Positions 8,340-13,950 of a DNA stretch of 14,187 nt are shown in pieces. The notes beneath the pieces are model-generated. The model searched no databases. It was given only the letters and a program-made list of their open reading frames with translations, and was not told the origin of the DNA. Position 1 is the first letter of the stretch. Every line of letters begins with the position of its first letter. Position numbers and translations under genes: made by a program. The DNA comes from Burkholderiales bacterium. GTDB taxonomy: Bacteria; Pseudomonadota; Gammaproteobacteria; Burkholderiales; SG8-39. Location: assembly GCA_027457185.1 (NCBI GenBank), contig DAIDTN010000048.1, positions 1 to 14,187 of the forward strand, given 5' to 3'.

Positions 8340-8352
8340 GCCATCTCCTTCC
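8340..8352 (-). promoter_or_regulatory. Ribosome binding site deciding the TTG start of the cyclase
   Basis: On the minus strand AAGGAG is followed by ATGGC and then the TTG codon. The ATG inside this spacer is out of frame and meets TGA after one codon, so the TTG is the plausible start of the cyclase. Confidence 0.7.
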
Positions 8353-8370
8353 CACCCCGGCGGCGGTCAA

Positions 8371-9249
8371 TCAGGGCTTGAAGAAAAATTCGACCTTGAC
8401 CCCGGCGAGCTCGATGACATCGCGGTCATTGAGCGCATGCGCCTGCAGCTCTATCGGATTGCCATTGACTATCGGCTTGTTGGCGCCTTCGACGTGGGTG
8501 ATAAAAAAGCCCTGCGGCCGGCGCGTGATCACCGCGACTTGCACACCCGGCTTGCCCAAGGTGGTGAGGGGCTTGGTAAGTTCCATTTCCTTGCCGGCGT
8601 TGGCACCGGAAAGGAGCTTCAGCGTGGCGCGCCGCGCCGGGGCGGCCGCGGCGGCGGCCACCGACGCGGCCGTAATACCGACCTGGGTGTCAGTATGCGA
8701 TCTGGGCGCGGCTGCAGTGGCGGCTACCGACGCGGCCGTAATGCCGATTTGGGTGTCAGCGTGCGATCTGGGCGCGCCCGCCGCGGCAAGCGCCGCTGCG
8801 TCTGCGTGCGCGCCAGTCGGTACGGTATCGACATGCCCCGGAACTGCGGCGACCGGGGCAGCGGCGGCCGCTGGCGCAGTGGGGTCGGGTGGCTTGCGCA
8901 TCGCTCCCGGGCGCAGCACCATCGTCTTCTCGAAATCCGCGGCTTTGGTGGCGCCCGGCAGGACGTCGCTGATGTACTTGAGCTTGTATTTGCCGAGCTC
9001 GACTACATCGTTGTTCTGCAGGAAATGCTTTTTCACCGTCTTGCCGTTGACGAAGGTGCCATTGGTGCTGCCCAAGTCCTCGAGGAACGGATCCGCGAGT
9101 ATGGTCACGATTACGGCGTGCTCGCCGCTGACGGCCAGATTGTCGATCTGGATGTCATTGTGCGGCTTGCGCCCGATGGTGATGCGCTCCTTGGAAAGCG
9201 GGATTTCCTTGAGCACCAGACCGTCCATACTGAGTATCAACTTCGCCAT
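8371..9249 (-). CDS. FHA-domain signalling protein with Ala-rich repeat linker
   Basis: The 292-residue protein begins with a canonical FHA domain (about 1-95). Arg27 (TIGRKPHND), Ser41 (SGEHA) and Asn63 (LGSTNGTFVNG) are in place, so it should bind phosphothreonine peptides. A linker rich in Ala and Pro (about 100-206) contains two 22-residue tandem repeats. The C-terminal segment (208-292) looks like a second, degenerate FHA fold (TTLGKPG, PIVNGNPIEL) lacking the usual Arg and Ser. Thr109 in DFEKTMVLRPG resembles the phosphothreonine motifs found beside FHA domains in kinase-regulated proteins; that it is phosphorylated is my inference. The ATG has GAGGA 7 nt upstream, and the gene is 15 bp after the phosphatase gene. 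There is no signal peptide. It is probably the phosphothreonine reader of this locus; its partner is not identifiable from the sequence. Confidence 0.9.
   Translation of the reverse strand: MAKLILSMDGLVLKEIPLSKERITIGRKPHNDIQIDNLAVSGEHAVIVTILADPFLEDLGSTNGTFVNGKTVKKHFLQNNDVVELGKYKLKYISDVLPGATKAADFEKTMVLRPGAMRKPPDPTAPAAAAAPVAAVPGHVDTVPTGAHADAAALAAAGAPRSHADTQIGITAASVAATAAAPRSHTDTQVGITAASVAAAAAAPARRATLKLLSGANAGKEMELTKPLTTLGKPGVQVAVITRRPQGFFITHVEGANKPIVNGNPIELQAHALNDRDVIELAGVKVEFFFKP
8641..8772 (-). repeat. Tandem 66-bp (22-codon) repeat within the FHA gene
   Basis: Two in-frame copies (8707-8772 and 8641-8706) encode residues 160-181 and 182-203. Each contains PRSH(A/T)DTQ(I/V)GITAASVAA followed by an Ala-rich run. 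The copies differ by synonymous and conservative changes, so the duplication is not brand new and the reading frame has been kept. Confidence 0.85.
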
Positions 9250-9264
9250 AGCATTATCCTCGTG

Positions 9265-10089
9265 CTATCTAAACCATCCGAAAAGTTTCGATGCCAGGCC
9301 CTCTCCGGCCGGGTATTCACGCAAGATCTTTATCAGGATCACCGAAATGTTATCGCGCCCGCCGTTGTCGTTGGCCATCTGCACCAGTTGCTGCGCCGCC
9401 AGATTCAGGTTTGCGCCCAATGCTTGCAGCGTCATGCCGATATCCTCGTCGCCCACCATGTCAGACAGCCCGTCGGAGCACAGCAAATAGATGTCGCCGG
9501 GCCGGGTTTCGTATTCGTGGATCTCCGCCTCCACCGCGGGGTCGATGCCCAGTGCGCGCGTGACCAGATTCTTGTTCGACGAAAGCTTCGCCTGCTCCTT
9601 GGTCAGCATACCCGCGTCGACCTGCTCCTGCAGAAGCGAATGGTCCTTGCTCACCTGGCTGAACTCGTTGCCGCGCATCCGGTACAGGCGCGAATCGCCG
9701 ATATGCGCAACCATCACCTTGTTGTCGTAAAACAGCGCTACCACCAGCGTGGTGCCCATTCCGGCATACTGCGGCTGGCTTTGCGCGGCCCGATAGATCG
9801 TCGTATTGGCCTTCGCAATCTGCTGTTGCAGCATTTTCAGCGCGGCCTTCTGGCCGCTTTGCGGGTCGACTGCATTGGGTGCGTGGTCCTCGAGCAGTTG
9901 CCGCAATTCCGTGGTAAGCACCGTGGTCGCCATGCCGCTCGCCACTTCACCTGCATTGTAGCCGCCCATGCCGTCGGCCAGCACCACCAGGCCCTTATCC
10001 GGAATCGAAGCGATGGAGTCCTCGTTGTTCGTGCGCACCATGCCGGGGTCGGTATGGCTGACGATCTCCAGCGCTTGGCGCAGGTCCAT
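9265..10089 (-). CDS. PP2C-family Ser/Thr protein phosphatase
   Basis: The 274-residue cytosolic protein carries the full set of bacterial PP2C (PPM, Stp1-like) motifs: RTNNEDS (20-25), LADGMGG (37-43) with metal ligand Asp39, GMGTTLV (110-116), HIGDSRLYR (129-137), LVTRALG (175-181), CSDGLSD (204-210) with Asp206, and GRDNISV (244-250) with Asp246. It should remove phosphate from Ser/Thr residues with Mn/Mg. The next gene encodes an FHA phosphothreonine reader, so the two probably act on the same phosphoproteins. The ATG is the only possible start because an in-frame TAG lies 12 nt before it. That TAG ends a 24-codon ORF with a strong ribosome binding site, whereas the phosphatase has only a weak one of its own. 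The partner kinase is not found intact in this window. Confidence 0.96.
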   Translation of the reverse strand: MDLRQALEIVSHTDPGMVRTNNEDSIASIPDKGLVVLADGMGGYNAGEVASGMATTVLTTELRQLLEDHAPNAVDPQSGQKAALKMLQQQIAKANTTIYRAAQSQPQYAGMGTTLVVALFYDNKVMVAHIGDSRLYRMRGNEFSQVSKDHSLLQEQVDAGMLTKEQAKLSSNKNLVTRALGIDPAVEAEIHEYETRPGDIYLLCSDGLSDMVGDEDIGMTLQALGANLNLAAQQLVQMANDNGGRDNISVILIKILREYPAGEGLASKLFGWFR

Positions 10090-10101
10090 GCGGCGCGCTG
10101 C

Positions 10102-10176
10102 CTAAACCCCGGCGTCCATGTCGACGACGCCAATGCCGAGAAACCAGCCGGTACTGCAAAATCCCGCTTTCTTCAT
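10102..10176 (-). pseudogene. 24-codon leader ORF, possible 5' stump of a CHASE2 Ser/Thr kinase gene
   Basis: An ATG with an excellent ribosome binding site (AGGGGA, 6 nt spacing) opens a 24-residue frame starting MKKAGFCSTGWFLGIGVV. It ends in TAG 12 nt before the phosphatase ATG, in the same frame. From memory, CHASE2-domain Ser/Thr kinases of betaproteobacteria begin with a very similar stretch (Met-Lys-Lys/Arg, then a WFLG-containing start of the first membrane helix), and such kinase genes often precede PP2C and FHA genes. I therefore read this as the surviving 5' end of a deleted kinase gene, possibly now serving as a translational leader for the phosphatase. It could instead be a functional small peptide or chance. 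A database comparison was not possible. Confidence 0.4.
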
Positions 10177-10219
10177 GCCAGGTCCCCTGCGCCCCTGATT
10201 TTCTTTGGCCAACGCCCGG

Positions 10220-10234
10220 CTATCTCCCAGATAG
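10220..10234. repeat. Short perfect hairpin CTATCT-CCC-AGATAG
   Basis: A 6-bp perfect stem with a 3-nt loop, about 45-60 nt upstream of the leader ORF start. It could form in the 5' untranslated RNA or mark a protein-binding site. No T-run follows, so it is unlikely to be a terminator. Confidence 0.35.
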
Positions 10235-10252
10235 CGAAGGCATTTTACGATA

Positions 10253-10274
10253 TTAGCCCAGGCGCCTGTGCTAA
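10253..10274. promoter_or_regulatory. 22-bp near-perfect palindrome, candidate operator
   Basis: Arms TTAGC and GCTAA flank a perfect CAGGCGCCTG core, with one mismatched pair (C/T) between arm and core. It lies about 80-100 nt upstream of the leader ORF of the signalling operon, next to AT-rich sequence with -10-like strings (TAATAT, TAAAAT on the minus strand). Position and symmetry suit a dimeric regulator, but the binder is unknown and the site is not a Crp consensus. Confidence 0.35.
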
Positions 10275-10654
10275 TTCCGCGGAGGCAAAACGAGCGCGCG
10301 CGTTGCACCAAGAAGCGCATTGCAGCAGAGCCGCGCCTTGCCTCGATGCCCTAAGCAAACCCGTGATTTTCAACTATTGATCCAACCCCCGGACAACTCG
10401 GGTAAGTCTTATTTATAAACAGGGCGATAATACCCATTCTTGCAGTTAACTATTAGATTAGTCAAATGTTTTTTTGCTGATTCTGCGGGCGAACGCCTAG
10501 GCTGAAACCGCAGGCGGCAGAAACAAGAAGGAGAAGGGACGCAACGCGCCGGGGGAAATACCCTTACCCAACGAAAACGGGTTGCCCCGATACGGCGTTC
10601 CGTCTGCCGCTCATGCGCATCGCGCCGCGGTGCCGAATGCACACGGGCTCTTCC

Positions 10655-11575
10655 TCAGCTGCCGAGTATCGTTCCGGCAGCGATGCCCAAGTCGAGCGGC
10701 GATACCTTCTTGCCGCTGCCCAGTTTACCCTTGGCGATCTCGCTCTGTCCGCCTTGGGCGGTGATGAACATGCTGCTGGCGCCGACCGCCGTGACCTCGC
10801 CTATCTTGCCCTTGACCGCGCCGAAAGTGCGCACCGGATGTTTGTTCGAACCGAACAACTGCAGCTTCTCCCCGTTGTGGGTGGTCCATGCGCCCGGCGC
10901 GGGGTCGCAACCGCGGATCAGGTTGTGGATGAAATCAACGTGGCTGGCCCAGTTGATCCTGGCTTCGCCCTCTCGGCACCAGCCCTCGTAGCTGGCCCGG
11001 GTTTCGTCCTGGATCGATTCACGGTGCTTGCCGGCGACGACCAGGTCGGCCGCCTCGAGCATGGCCGTCACGCCCATCGGAAACAGGCGGTCGAAATAGA
11101 CCGTGCCCAGAGTATCGTCAGCGCTGACAGGCGTTCTCTTTTGCAGGATCACCGCACCTTCGTCCAGACCGTCGGAAGGACGGAAAATGGTGAGGCCGGT
11201 CTCGGTTTCGCCCTTGATGATGGGCCAGTTGATCGACGACGGACCGCGAAATTTCGGCAGCAGCGACGGAGGGTACTGGATAGTGCCGTGTGTTGGAATG
11301 CGGACGAATTCCTGCGGCGCGAACTGCAGCACGAAGGCCATGATGCCGATATCGGCCCTGGCTCCAGCCAGCGCCTGCGCCGCTTCCGCTGCGCGCAAGG
11401 ACTTGAACTTATAGACCTTGAGCTTTCTCTCCTCGGCCGCGGCGCGCAGGGCGTCGGGCCGCGCTCCTTCCTTCTCCGGCGCGCAGAACACGGCGGCGAC
11501 GTGGTCGCCGCGCGCTAAAAAAGCCTCCAGCACGGCCTTGCCGAAGTCCTGCTGACCAATGATCGCAATACGCAT
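10655..11575 (-). CDS. Formyltransferase-like protein (10-formyl-THF hydrolase/Fmt fold) with catalytic His replaced
   Basis: The 306-residue protein resembles the hydrolase domain of 10-formyltetrahydrofolate dehydrogenase and methionyl-tRNA formyltransferase: an N-terminal Rossmann-like formyltransferase domain (about 1-200) and a smaller C-terminal domain (about 205-306). Conserved landmarks are SLLPKFRGPSSINWPI (104-119), FRPSDGLDEG (131-140) with the catalytic Asp138, and RGCDPAPGAW in the C-terminal domain. The family reads Y-H-P-S-L-L-P at the active site; here it is Y-P-P-S-L-L-P with Pro102 (codon CCT), exactly 36 residues before Asp138, the same spacing as His106/Asp142 in the dehydrogenase. 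The usual hydrolase or transferase chemistry may be lost. The ATG follows GGAGG by 8 nt and lies 21 bp after frc, so it is co-transcribed with a CoA-transferase. A role in passing formyl groups from formyl-CoA to folate is an inference from context only. Confidence 0.85.
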   Translation of the reverse strand: MRIAIIGQQDFGKAVLEAFLARGDHVAAVFCAPEKEGARPDALRAAAEERKLKVYKFKSLRAAEAAQALAGARADIGIMAFVLQFAPQEFVRIPTHGTIQYPPSLLPKFRGPSSINWPIIKGETETGLTIFRPSDGLDEGAVILQKRTPVSADDTLGTVYFDRLFPMGVTAMLEAADLVVAGKHRESIQDETRASYEGWCREGEARINWASHVDFIHNLIRGCDPAPGAWTTHNGEKLQLFGSNKHPVRTFGAVKGKIGEVTAVGASSMFITAQGGQSEIAKGKLGSGKKVSPLDLGIAAGTILGS

Positions 11576-11596
11576 GATGTCGTCCTCCGCCGTAGG

Positions 11597-12868
11597 CTAC
11601 GCCGCTTTCTTCGGCGGTGTGCTGAAGGCGCCCGCGGACTTGAGCGCCGCGACCTTCGCCTGGTCGTAGCCCAGCACCTGCTTGAGCACTTCCTCGGTGT
11701 GTTCACCCAGCAGCGGCGAGCGCTCGATCTTCGCGGGCGAGGCGGACAGCTTGATCGGCATGCCGACATTCCACCATTTGCCGCGCTGCGGATGGTCGAG
11801 TTCGACCCACATGTCGCGGCCGCGAACATGTTCGTCGTGGGCGAGGTCCTCGGTCGACATGATCGGACCGCAGGGGACATCGAGCGGATTCAGAATCGCC
11901 ATGAATTCACGCTTGGTGTACTTCTCGGCGAACTTGTTGATCAGCGTCCACATGAGCTGCTGGTTCTTGCGCCGCTCGCCGATGGTGGCGAAGTGCGGGT
12001 CAATCGCCAGCTCGGGCATGCCGATGTCCGGTACGATGCGCTTTGCCAACGCGTTCCAGACCGCCTCCTGGACAACCACGTAGAGCCAGTCGTTCGCGCC
12101 GTGCGGCTTGCAGTGGATGGCGTTGCCGAGCTGGCCACCGCCGGAGTCGTTGCCGGCGCGCGGCACGTCCCCCATGCCCTTGTAGGTCGGCACGGAAAAC
12201 TCCGACAGCTCGCCGCGGGTCAGGCGCTGATGGTCGCGGAATTTGACCCGGCACAGGTTCATCACGCCGTCCATCATCGCCACTTCGACGTACTGCCCCT
12301 GCCCGGTCCGGCCCGCCTGATGCAGCGCCGCGAGCAGTCCGATCGCGAGGTGCAGACCGGTGCCGGAGTCGCCGATCTGCGCGCCGGTGACGAACGGCGG
12401 CCCATCGGGCATGCCGGTGGTGCTCATCGCGCCGCCCATCGCCTGCGCCACGTTCTCGTAGGCCTTGAAATCGGCGTAGGGTCCGGACGAGCCGAAACCC
12501 TTGATCGAGCCCATGACGATACGCGGGTTGATTTCGTGAATTTTCTCCCAGGCGAAACCGAAGCGGTCGAGCACGCCCGGCCCGAAGTTCTCCATGATGA
12601 TGTCGCACTTCTTCAGCAGGTCGACGAACACCGCCTTGCCTTCGGCAGTTTTCATATTGACCGTGATCGAGCGCTTGTTGCAGTTGAGCATGGTGAAATA
12701 CAGACTGTCGGCGTTGGGCACGTCGCGCAGCTGGCCGCGCGTGGCGTCGCCCTGGGGATTTTCGAATTTGATCACATCCGCGCCCATCCACGCGAGCAGT
12801 TGCGAGCAGGTGGGCCCCGCCTGCACGTGGGTCATGTCGAGAATGCGAACGCCTTTGAGTGCTTCCAT
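11597..12868 (-). CDS. frc: Formyl-CoA:oxalate CoA-transferase (family III CoA-transferase)
   Basis: The 423-residue protein aligns by eye along its whole length with formyl-CoA transferases such as YfdW and the Oxalobacter enzyme (about 416-428 residues): HVQAGP with Gln16, NCNKRSI, VENFGPG-like ENFGPGVLDR, GDSGTG with the nucleophile Asp167 (Asp169 in the reference numbering), NLCRVKFRDHQRL, PRAGN and PLLGEHTEEVL. These enzymes move CoA from formyl-CoA to oxalate in oxalate catabolism. Two differences from the reference enzymes stand out: Trp48 of the active site corresponds to Gln46 here, and the glycine loop GGGGQP reads SGGGQL. Another dicarboxylate as CoA acceptor is therefore possible. 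The ATG has AGGAG 9 nt upstream. The OxlT-like transporter and the regulator nearby support an oxalate role. Oxalyl-CoA decarboxylase is not in the window. Confidence 0.88.
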   Translation of the reverse strand: MEALKGVRILDMTHVQAGPTCSQLLAWMGADVIKFENPQGDATRGQLRDVPNADSLYFTMLNCNKRSITVNMKTAEGKAVFVDLLKKCDIIMENFGPGVLDRFGFAWEKIHEINPRIVMGSIKGFGSSGPYADFKAYENVAQAMGGAMSTTGMPDGPPFVTGAQIGDSGTGLHLAIGLLAALHQAGRTGQGQYVEVAMMDGVMNLCRVKFRDHQRLTRGELSEFSVPTYKGMGDVPRAGNDSGGGQLGNAIHCKPHGANDWLYVVVQEAVWNALAKRIVPDIGMPELAIDPHFATIGERRKNQQLMWTLINKFAEKYTKREFMAILNPLDVPCGPIMSTEDLAHDEHVRGRDMWVELDHPQRGKWWNVGMPIKLSASPAKIERSPLLGEHTEEVLKQVLGYDQAKVAALKSAGAFSTPPKKAA

Positions 12869-12928
12869 ATTGCTGGTCTCCTAGATTTGCGGCACGCCCA
12901 TGCGCTCGGCTGACGCCGTTCCGGGTGT

Positions 12929-12956
12929 ACTATATTCAAGCGTCGGGCTGTGTCGG
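12929..12956 (-). promoter_or_regulatory. Candidate promoter of the frc operon
   Basis: On the minus strand CCGACA and TATAGT are separated by 16 nt, about 60 nt upstream of the frc ATG. The -10 is good and the -35 poor, which would suit an activated promoter. Visual match only. Confidence 0.3.
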
Positions 12957-12995
12957 TGCGTTGCATATACTAAGAAATACGCGTGCCGGCGCACC

Positions 12996-13009
12996 TTGAC
13001 TGAGGTCAA
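12996..13009. promoter_or_regulatory. FNR/Crp-like palindrome TTGAC-N4-GTCAA
   Basis: A perfect 5+5 bp inverted repeat with a 4-bp spacer, close to the TTGAT-N4-ATCAA site of the Fnr/Nnr branch of the Crp family. It lies between frc and the divergent Crp/Fnr-type gene, about 45 bp before the preferred start of that gene, and is a natural candidate for its own operator. Binding by that protein is inferred. Confidence 0.5.
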
Positions 13010-13053
13010 TGATTTCGTTTTTAATTTTCGCTCGAATCGCCTCCGGTCATTTT

Positions 13054-13665
13054 ATGCTGTCCATCGATACTCATCCACAGCGCAATACCATCCGTTTGCA
13101 GCTGAAGCAGAGCCTGGTCCTCAGCAACATGCCCGCGCTCGCCTGGTCGGAGCTTGAACCTCTGCTGGAGATCGCCGACTTCGGCAAGAGCGACCTGCTG
13201 GTGCGTCAGGGCCACAGCGCGATGGAGCAGTTTTTCATTCTTGACGGCATTCTCAAGCGCGTGGTCAGCGACGCGAAAGGCAAGGAAATGATCCTGCGCT
13301 TTGCCGCAGAGACCGACATGGACACGTCCTACGCCGCCTGGCGTCTGGGGACGCCGATGCCCTACAGCATCGTCGCCGTGACCAAGGTCCGCGTGGCCAA
13401 GCTATCCATGCAGCACTGGGTCGAGTTTCTCGAGTGCCACGCTGCGCTCAAAGCGCATTTCGAGTACGAGATCATGAGCCTGATGTCCGAAGTGATGGCG
13501 CACACCATCACCTTGCATCTGCTCGACGCGCCCGGGCGGTTGGCGCGGTTCAAGCGCAAGCATCAGGATTTGTTCGGTCGCATCCCGAAGAAGGAACTCG
13601 CCTCGTATCTTAACCTCACCCCGGAGACGCTGTCGCGGCTCAAACGGCGCGGCGGCAACAATTAG
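13054..13665 (+). CDS. Crp/Fnr-family transcriptional regulator
   Basis: The 203-residue protein has an N-terminal cyclic-nucleotide-binding-like beta barrel (about 20-115) and a C-terminal helix-turn-helix with the Crp-type sequence IPKKELASYLNLTPETLSRLKRR. The effector pocket lacks the Glu/Arg pair of cAMP receptors, and there is only one Cys, so neither cAMP nor an Fnr-type iron-sulfur cluster is expected; the ligand is unknown. I prefer the ATG at 13054 because the 15 preceding codons are AT-rich, use rare codons such as TTA and resemble a leader. An in-frame ATG at 13009 with GAGG only 3 nt away would give 218 residues and would overlap the palindrome. The gene lies between and opposite to frc and the MFS gene, so control of oxalate genes is likely by position only. 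Confidence 0.85.
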   Translation: MLSIDTHPQRNTIRLQLKQSLVLSNMPALAWSELEPLLEIADFGKSDLLVRQGHSAMEQFFILDGILKRVVSDAKGKEMILRFAAETDMDTSYAAWRLGTPMPYSIVAVTKVRVAKLSMQHWVEFLECHAALKAHFEYEIMSLMSEVMAHTITLHLLDAPGRLARFKRKHQDLFGRIPKKELASYLNLTPETLSRLKRRGGNN

Positions 13666-13727
13666 AAGACGTTTCAGAATTCCCAGAATGGTTTCCGGCT
13701 AAGCCGCGCCCCGCCGCCAGGACGAAC

Positions 13728-13747
13728 ATCGGCCCCAAAGCGCCGAT
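13728..13747 (+). terminator. Possible weak terminator hairpin after the regulator gene
   Basis: A 6-bp stem ATCGGC/GCCGAT with an 8-nt loop, followed only by TTG, 63 bp after the regulator's stop. The missing T-run makes it a weak candidate. Confidence 0.3.
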
Positions 13748-13793
13748 TTGAAATTGAGTTCAGGGGCCGCTCAAAATGCAACGAATGAGGCCG

Positions 13794-13814
13794 GCCGCGC
13801 AAGTTCCGCGCGGC
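13794..13814. repeat. GC-rich 7-bp hairpin
   Basis: GCCGCGC and GCGCGGC form a perfect stem around a 7-nt loop in the convergent intergenic region. It could help terminate either gene, but no U-tract follows. Confidence 0.35.
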
Positions 13815-13950
13815 GAGGAACTGTCGATCCTCGGGCGGCGCTTGCGGCGGGTCTCGAGCCCCCTTTAGGAGCCGCGCGCGCAGGCGCTACCGCGGCGGAA
13901 AGGGCCTGGCCGCCCCTCCCGTCCGCAGATCCGAACGCGGCGTGCCGCTC

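Larger units (their letters stand above)
10177..10654. other. 478-bp intergenic region upstream of the signalling operon
   Basis: No convincing gene is present. This stretch separates the stop of the formyltransferase-like gene from the leader ORF of the signalling operon, both on the minus strand, so it should hold the operon promoter and the terminator of the upstream unit. I see two inverted repeats (10220-10234 and 10253-10274), an AT-rich block at about 10404-10475, and a stem CTGCGG/CCGCAG near 10482-10512. A clear sigma-70 promoter or a hairpin plus T-run terminator on the minus strand is not visible. Confidence 0.6.
13666..13950. other. Intergenic region between convergent regulator and transporter genes
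   Basis: No gene is supported in these 285 bp. They should hold the terminators of the convergent regulator and MFS genes. Two GC-rich hairpins are visible (13728-13747 and 13794-13814); neither has a clear T-run on either strand, so Rho-dependent or bidirectional termination is possible. Confidence 0.5.

Noticed and set aside
10530..10560. GGGACGCAACGC string on the plus strand reminiscent of part of the c-di-GMP-I (GEMM) riboswitch
   Set aside because: The rest of the aptamer (first stem, GAAA tetraloop region, flanking helices) is not present and no plus-strand gene follows.
10409..10642. 77-codon minus-strand ORF in the intergenic region
   Set aside because: Arg-rich, no recognisable motif, no convincing ribosome binding site; likely a chance frame.
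13776..13868. 30-codon plus-strand ORF in the convergent intergenic region
   Set aside because: No ribosome binding site and no recognisable content; it overlaps a GC-rich hairpin.
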